In this document: one piece after another, positions 14,409 through 17,692 of the stretch
Layout: every line of letters begins with the position of its first letter
How positions within the stretch are numbered: the first letter of the stretch is position 1
NCBI GenBank assembly: GCA_023406985.1
Contig: JAEXTK010000281.1
Coordinates: forward strand, 1-17,692
Source of the DNA: Spirochaetota bacterium
Lineage (GTDB): Bacteria > Spirochaetota > Spirochaetia > Treponematales > Breznakiellaceae
Direction of reading: 5' to 3'
Length of the DNA: 17,692 nt
The notes under the pieces: model-generated
Seen by the model: the letters and a program-made list of their open reading frames with translations, nothing else
Told to the model about the DNA's origin: nothing
Database searches by the model: none
Made by a program: the position numbers and the translations under genes

Positions 14409-15701
14409 TTACTGACGGAGCAGCTTCTCGACCTCGGCCGCGACATCGGCGGGCGAAGCGGAGCCGGAAGCGATCTTCTGCATGCCGGCATTGAGCGCGT
14501 CGTTGGCGGCGCCGCCGAGGAACGCGTCGATGACGTCGGTGTTCTTGGCGCTCTGGGCCAGGACGACCTTCTGCTTCACGATGCTCGGGAGATCCGCGGG
14601 AACCGCGAAGTTCTTGAGGATCGGGGCGACGATGGCGCCGTCGCGGAGACGCTGGGTGGTCTCCTCGTGGCTGTAGAAGTACTGGACGAACTTCATGGCC
14701 GCGTCGCGGACCGCGGGATCCTTGGCGCCGGCGACGGTCACGCCGTAACCGACCTGGATGGCGGCGGCGACGGAACCGGCGAGGCCCTTCTCGCCCGGGA
14801 GCTTCGGCCACGCCATCATGACGGTCTTATCGGCGACCGCCGGGTCGATGGAACCGGCCACCCACTGGCCCTGGACCATGAAGAGCGCCTTCTGGTTGCT
14901 GTAGGCGGCGACGTTGGCGCCGTAGTCCACGAGCACGGACTTCTCGGAGATCACGCCGTCCTTGATCATCTTCTGGATCAGGGCGAGGGAGTCCACGAAC
15001 ACCTTGTCGGTGAACTTGGCCTTACCCGCGACCGCCTTGGAGACCCAGTTCGCGTCGCCGGAGAGGCGGGCGATGATGGCGGACATGTAGCACGAACCCC
15101 ACGCCCAGCCGTCCGCGCCGTCGATGGAGACGACGTCGAGGCCGGCGGCCTTGGCCTTCGGAACCATGGCCACGATGTCCTCGTAGGTCTTCGGGAGGCC
15201 GAAGCCGAGGGACTCGATCAGGGCCTTGTTGGCGAAGAGGACGGTGGTGATGTTGGAGGTGCCGAGCGGGATCTCGAAGATCTCGCCGTTGGGGCCCATC
15301 GGGGGAATGAGGTTCAGGTCATAGTAGTTCTTGTCCAGGTAGGGCTTGTGGTCGAACTGCTGCTTCGCTTCGGCCCAGGGCTTGCCCCAGCGGGCATCGG
15401 CGCCCATGTAGGCGAGGGCCGGGACGTCGCCGGCCGCGAGGCGGGCCGCCACCTTCTGGTGGTAAGCTTCGTCGTAGAGCAGCTCGTAATCGATGTCGAT
15501 GTTCGGATTCGCCTTCTCGAACGCGTCGACGATGCGGACCCAGTTCACGCCTTCGGCGTTGGAGTTGTCTCCGTACGCCATGGTCTTCACCACGACCTTG
15601 CCGCCGGCCTGGGCGCCGCCCTGGGCCTGCCCGGCCGCGAACGCCATACCAGCGACAGCCAGGAGCGCGACGAGGATCGTGACGATTCTCTTACCGTTCA
15701 T
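14409..15701 (-). CDS. Extracellular sugar-binding protein (family 1, MalE-like)
   Basis: A 430-residue ABC solute-binding protein. The signal peptide is at 1-22/23 with cleavage after AFA, and the mature N-terminus is rich in Gly, Gln and Ala. The sequence then follows the family 1 pattern: FEKANPNIDIDYELLYDEAYHQKVAARLAAGDVPAL-type beginning, a central hinge, the TYEDI stretch, an NQKALFMVQGQWVAGSI ligand-site region, and a late KFVQYFYSHE helix. It delivers a carbohydrate to the adjacent permeases; the GH94 and GH2 neighbours suggest beta-linked gluco- or manno-oligosaccharides. AGGAGGT lies 5 bases before the ATG, an unusually strong ribosome site that suits high expression. No promoter is evident in the 83-base gap from the ROK gene, so readthrough from the ROK promoter is likely. 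Confidence 0.93.
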   Translation of the reverse strand: MNGKRIVTILVALLAVAGMAFAAGQAQGGAQAGGKVVVKTMAYGDNSNAEGVNWVRIVDAFEKANPNIDIDYELLYDEAYHQKVAARLAAGDVPALAYMGADARWGKPWAEAKQQFDHKPYLDKNYYDLNLIPPMGPNGEIFEIPLGTSNITTVLFANKALIESLGFGLPKTYEDIVAMVPKAKAAGLDVVSIDGADGWAWGSCYMSAIIARLSGDANWVSKAVAGKAKFTDKVFVDSLALIQKMIKDGVISEKSVLVDYGANVAAYSNQKALFMVQGQWVAGSIDPAVADKTVMMAWPKLPGEKGLAGSVAAAIQVGYGVTVAGAKDPAVRDAAMKFVQYFYSHEETTQRLRDGAIVAPILKNFAVPADLPSIVKQKVVLAQSAKNTDVIDAFLGGAANDALNAGMQKIASGSASPADVAAEVEKLLRQ

Positions 15702-15739
15702 ACTGTACCTCCTCTCTCTCTTCGTCCCTTGCGGAACGC

Positions 15740-15756
15740 AATCCCCAACGGGGATT
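15740..15756. other. Short hairpin between ROK gene and binding-protein gene
   Basis: AATCCCC (15740-15746) pairs with GGGGATT (15750-15756); a second small repeat TTGCG/CGCAA overlaps its edge (15729-15741). No T tract follows on the minus strand, so transcription from the ROK gene may continue into the transporter genes. A partial attenuator or processing site is possible. Confidence 0.4.
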
Positions 15757-15784
15757 TCAAACCGAATTCAAGCGCCCGGCGGCG

Positions 15785-16951
15785 TCACAGGTGCAACGCC
15801 CGCACGAGCGGGTCCCGGTCGTCGTCCACGTCGATCGGCAGGTGCGTCGACGTGAAGATCCGGTAGAGGAGCATGCCCGCGGCGCCGTACGCCACCGCGC
15901 GCTCCCCGAGCGACGAATACGAGACGTCGCAGCGGGCCGGCGTCGGATACATCCAGTTCCGGTTGATTTCCTCCTTGAGGATGGCCGGAAAATCGATCTC
16001 GAAATTCTCGATGTCGCCGCCGATGAACACCTTGTTCAGGTCGAAGGTGTTGACGAACAGGGCGATGTTGCGGGAAAGCTCGCGGACGAACCGTTCCATG
16101 AGGGCGGGGTTGGCGACGATGCCCGAGATCTCCTCGTAGGGGATGGAGAACTGGGCGCGGTTGCCGTCGGACCACAGGACGCTGCGGAATTCGCCCGCGG
16201 TGAAATCGGAGCCGGTGTAGACCTTCCCGTCGATGACGATGCCGAGGCCGAAGCCGACGCCGCCGTACTCTTGCCGGGCCTGGTCCCCCGTGCGGAACTG
16301 GACGAGGGCGAACAGGAAATTCTTGAGCCCGTCGGCCTTGTGGAAGGCGAGTTCGCCCGAAGCGCAGCAGTTCGCGTCGTTGCCGATGATGAAGGGCACG
16401 TCCTCGCGCTCGGCCACCGCCCCGGAAAAATCGAGGGGAGCGGTCAGGTGCAGGGGGATGGAGTAGTGGATGACCCCGCGCTCCGAATCGATGATGCCGC
16501 CCATGCCGACGCCCACGCCGAGCAGGCGGTCCATGCCGCCCATCTCGTTCGCGAACGACCGCGCGATGCCGACCACGTCGTCGATGAAGGTCTCCGCGGT
16601 GATCGCCCGGTTCTCCTTCCTGAAGCGCAGCACGTCGCCCGACAGGTTCACGGCCACCACCGAGTACGCCTCCACCTGCATCTCGATGCCGATGATGAAC
16701 CCGTAATCCTTGTTGATCGCGAGGTGGATGGGCCTGCGGCCGCCGTTCGGGCCCGCTTGGCCCTCGGAGATCTCGGTGACGAGGCCGATCTCCAGGAGGC
16801 GGTTGACCTGGTGGGTGATGGTGGACCGCTCCAGGCTGAGCCGCTCCGCGATCTCGAAGCGGCTGATCATGGGGTTCCGCCAAATGGTACGGACGATGCG
16901 CGCGGCGTTGCGGGCCTTCTCCGTTTTTTCCGTCGCCCCATGACGCGTCAT
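15785..16951 (-). CDS. ROK-family transcriptional repressor, Zn motif missing
   Basis: A 388-residue regulator. Residues about 14-60 form a winged helix-turn-helix (AERLSLERSTITHQVNRLLEIGLV), followed by a GGRRP linker at 70-74 as in NagC/XylR/Mlc-type repressors. The ROK sugar-binding domain follows, with GVGVGMGGIID (145-155), the NDAN motif (191-194) and AGEF (252-255). The usual GEIGH His and the CxCGxxGC zinc site are absent, so kinase activity is unlikely. The ATG at 16951 is preferred over an in-frame TTG at 16993 because that TTG lies inside the operator at the predicted transcription start. It probably senses a sugar from the adjacent transporter and controls itself, the transporter and the divergent GH2 gene. 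Confidence 0.9.
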   Translation of the reverse strand: MTRHGATEKTEKARNAARIVRTIWRNPMISRFEIAERLSLERSTITHQVNRLLEIGLVTEISEGQAGPNGGRRPIHLAINKDYGFIIGIEMQVEAYSVVAVNLSGDVLRFRKENRAITAETFIDDVVGIARSFANEMGGMDRLLGVGVGMGGIIDSERGVIHYSIPLHLTAPLDFSGAVAEREDVPFIIGNDANCCASGELAFHKADGLKNFLFALVQFRTGDQARQEYGGVGFGLGIVIDGKVYTGSDFTAGEFRSVLWSDGNRAQFSIPYEEISGIVANPALMERFVRELSRNIALFVNTFDLNKVFIGGDIENFEIDFPAILKEEINRNWMYPTPARCDVSYSSLGERAVAYGAAGMLLYRIFTSTHLPIDVDDDRDPLVRALHL

Positions 16952-16976
16952 CAGCTTCCCGGTCCCCCAAGGTTGG

Positions 16977-17005
16977 TTGATTAGTTGAATCAACTAGGGT
17001 ATAGC
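16977..17005 (+). promoter_or_regulatory. Promoter of the GH2 gene
   Basis: TTGATT (16977-16982), a 17-base spacer and TATAGC (17000-17005). The spacer contains the whole 15-bp palindrome at 16982-16996, so a bound repressor would exclude RNA polymerase. Confidence 0.6.
16982..16996. promoter_or_regulatory. Candidate ROK operator
   Basis: TAGTTGAATCAACTA is a perfect palindrome around a central base. It sits in the -35/-10 spacer of the plus-strand promoter and just after the -10 of the minus-strand ROK promoter. A related half-site (TTGGTTGA, 16973-16980) directly precedes it with 8-base spacing. Position beside a repressor gene makes it the likely autoregulatory operator. Confidence 0.65.
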
Positions 17006-17026
17006 ATGGGTGTCTTGTGTCGTCAA
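16998..17026 (-). promoter_or_regulatory. Promoter of the ROK/sugar transporter operon
   Basis: On the minus strand TTGACG (17026-17021), a 17-base spacer and TATACC (17003-16998). Its -10 shares four bases with the -10 of the opposing GH2 promoter. The predicted start falls inside the palindrome at 16982-16996. Confidence 0.7.
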
Positions 17027-17062
17027 GCAAAAACGTTCAAGATGTCGGCGCTTGGAGGATCG

Positions 17063-17692
17063 ATGGACCGTATCGACTTGTCCGGCGCCTGGCGCCTTCG
17101 TTTCATCCCGGAGGCGGGCGTCGCGTCCTCCTCCGCCGATCGCCTGGCCGGCAAGGAAATCGCCTGCGCGATTCCCGGGGACGGCCACACGGCCCTCTTG
17201 GAGGCCGGCCTCATCCCCGATCCCTTCTTCGGACGGAACGAGCTCGGGGCCCAAGAGCTCGGACGCGGGGACTGGATCTTCGAGCGCGAGTTCGAGCTCG
17301 GCCCAGCGGATTTCGCGGCGGGGCGGCCCTTCATCCACTTCGATTCCATCGACACGGTCGCCGAAGTCTCGGTCAACGGCGTGGAGGTCGCGCGGAGCGC
17401 GAATATGTTCCGGCCGGTCCGCGCCGACATCGCGCACGTCGCGCGGCCCGGCGCCAACGCGATCCGCGTGGTCTGCCGCTCGGCCGAACGGGAGGCGATC
17501 CGGCGCGCCGGCCTCCTCGACTATCCGGTGCCGCTCTCCTCCTACCCGGTACAATCCCCCCACCGCAACCTCGTCCGGAAGGTCCAATGCCACGGCGGCT
17601 GGGACTGGGGCCCCTGCCTCATGGTCGCCGGCATCTACGGCGCGGCCTACGTCGGTATCTCCTGGCCCGGCCGCATCGAGCGCCTGTCGGTC
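17063..17692 (+). CDS. GH2 beta-mannosidase-like enzyme, 3' end cut by window
   Basis: The frame is open from the ATG at 17063 to the end of the window (210 codons). GGAGG (17054-17058) lies 4 bases upstream. What is visible is the N-terminal jelly-roll domain and the start of the next domain of a GH2 enzyme of the beta-mannosidase subgroup. It shows IPGDGHTALLEAGLIPDPFFGRNE, DSIDTVAEVSVNG and, in the last third, VRKVQCHGGWDWGPCL, which corresponds to the RKAQ-HFGWDWGP signature of beta-mannosidases. The catalytic Glu residues lie beyond the window. There is no signal peptide, so it acts in the cytoplasm on imported mannosides. It is divergent from the ROK repressor and probably under its control. 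Confidence 0.88.
   Translation, partial: MDRIDLSGAWRLRFIPEAGVASSSADRLAGKEIACAIPGDGHTALLEAGLIPDPFFGRNELGAQELGRGDWIFEREFELGPADFAAGRPFIHFDSIDTVAEVSVNGVEVARSANMFRPVRADIAHVARPGANAIRVVCRSAEREAIRRAGLLDYPVPLSSYPVQSPHRNLVRKVQCHGGWDWGPCLMVAGIYGAAYVGISWPGRIERLSV

Noticed and set aside
15791..16984. 397-codon plus-strand ORF opposite the ROK gene
   Set aside because: Antisense shadow; the ROK protein on the minus strand has clear helix-turn-helix and ROK motifs.
1..17692. CRISPR arrays, insertion sequences, prophage or integrase genes, tRNA or rRNA genes
   Set aside because: No regularly spaced repeats, transposase or integrase motifs, or RNA gene signatures were found in the window; the only tandem repeat is the coding His-loop repeat.

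Overview
The window is a high-GC bacterial chromosome segment with tightly packed genes, short intergenic gaps and frequent 4-base start/stop overlaps. The sugar-binding protein begins with a Gly/Gln/Ala-rich mature end of the type common in spirochaetes. A ROK repressor next to a MalFG-type transporter without its own ATPase, and a FeoA-FeoB-Cys-rich protein operon, also fit a free-living or gut Spirochaetaceae/Treponema-like organism. That assignment is inference, because no rRNA or other marker gene lies in the window.

Layout: (1) 1-2475, plus strand: the 3' part of a short-chain dehydrogenase, then a coupled pair of a DUF1007 exported protein with an EF-hand-like loop and a NicO/RcnA-type nickel/cobalt exporter with a His-rich loop. 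(2) 2476-2782: a hairpin-rich gap with a minus-strand terminator and, upstream of it, an isolated minus-strand promoter, so possibly a small RNA. (3) 2783-5474, minus strand: the ferrous iron operon feoA-feoB-FeoB-associated Cys-rich protein, each gene overlapping the next by ATGA. (4) 5475-5689: a divergent control region with two GTTA-N8-TAAC palindromes, a strong sigma-70 promoter and a separate 18-bp palindrome. (5) 5690-8383, plus strand: a three-gene ABC importer of the TrpXYZ-like class (binding protein, LIV-H-like permease, ATPase). (6) 8427-9530, minus: an exported endonuclease/exonuclease/phosphatase-family protein. (7) 9642-16951, minus: a carbohydrate locus read as ROK repressor, sugar-binding protein, MalF-type permease, MalG-type permease, terminator, a long structured leader, then cellobiose phosphorylase (GH94). 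(8) 17063-end, plus: the N-terminal part of a GH2 beta-mannosidase-like enzyme, divergent from the ROK gene.

How the parts work together: the ROK-ABC-GH94-GH2 block looks like uptake and intracellular breakdown of beta-linked disaccharides or oligosaccharides such as cello- or manno-oligosaccharides. GH94 phosphorolysis would save ATP by releasing glucose 1-phosphate, and GH2 would remove beta-mannosyl residues. A 15-bp palindrome sits where the ROK and GH2 promoters overlap face to face, so one bound repressor could shut both directions. The Ni/Co exporter and Fe(II) importer form a second theme, metal homeostasis.

No CRISPR array, insertion sequence, tRNA or rRNA was seen. The most interesting unexplained parts are the multi-hairpin leader before the GH94 gene, the MalG permease with a large loop insertion, the candidate small RNA downstream of feo, and the shared operator at the ROK/GH2 divergence.
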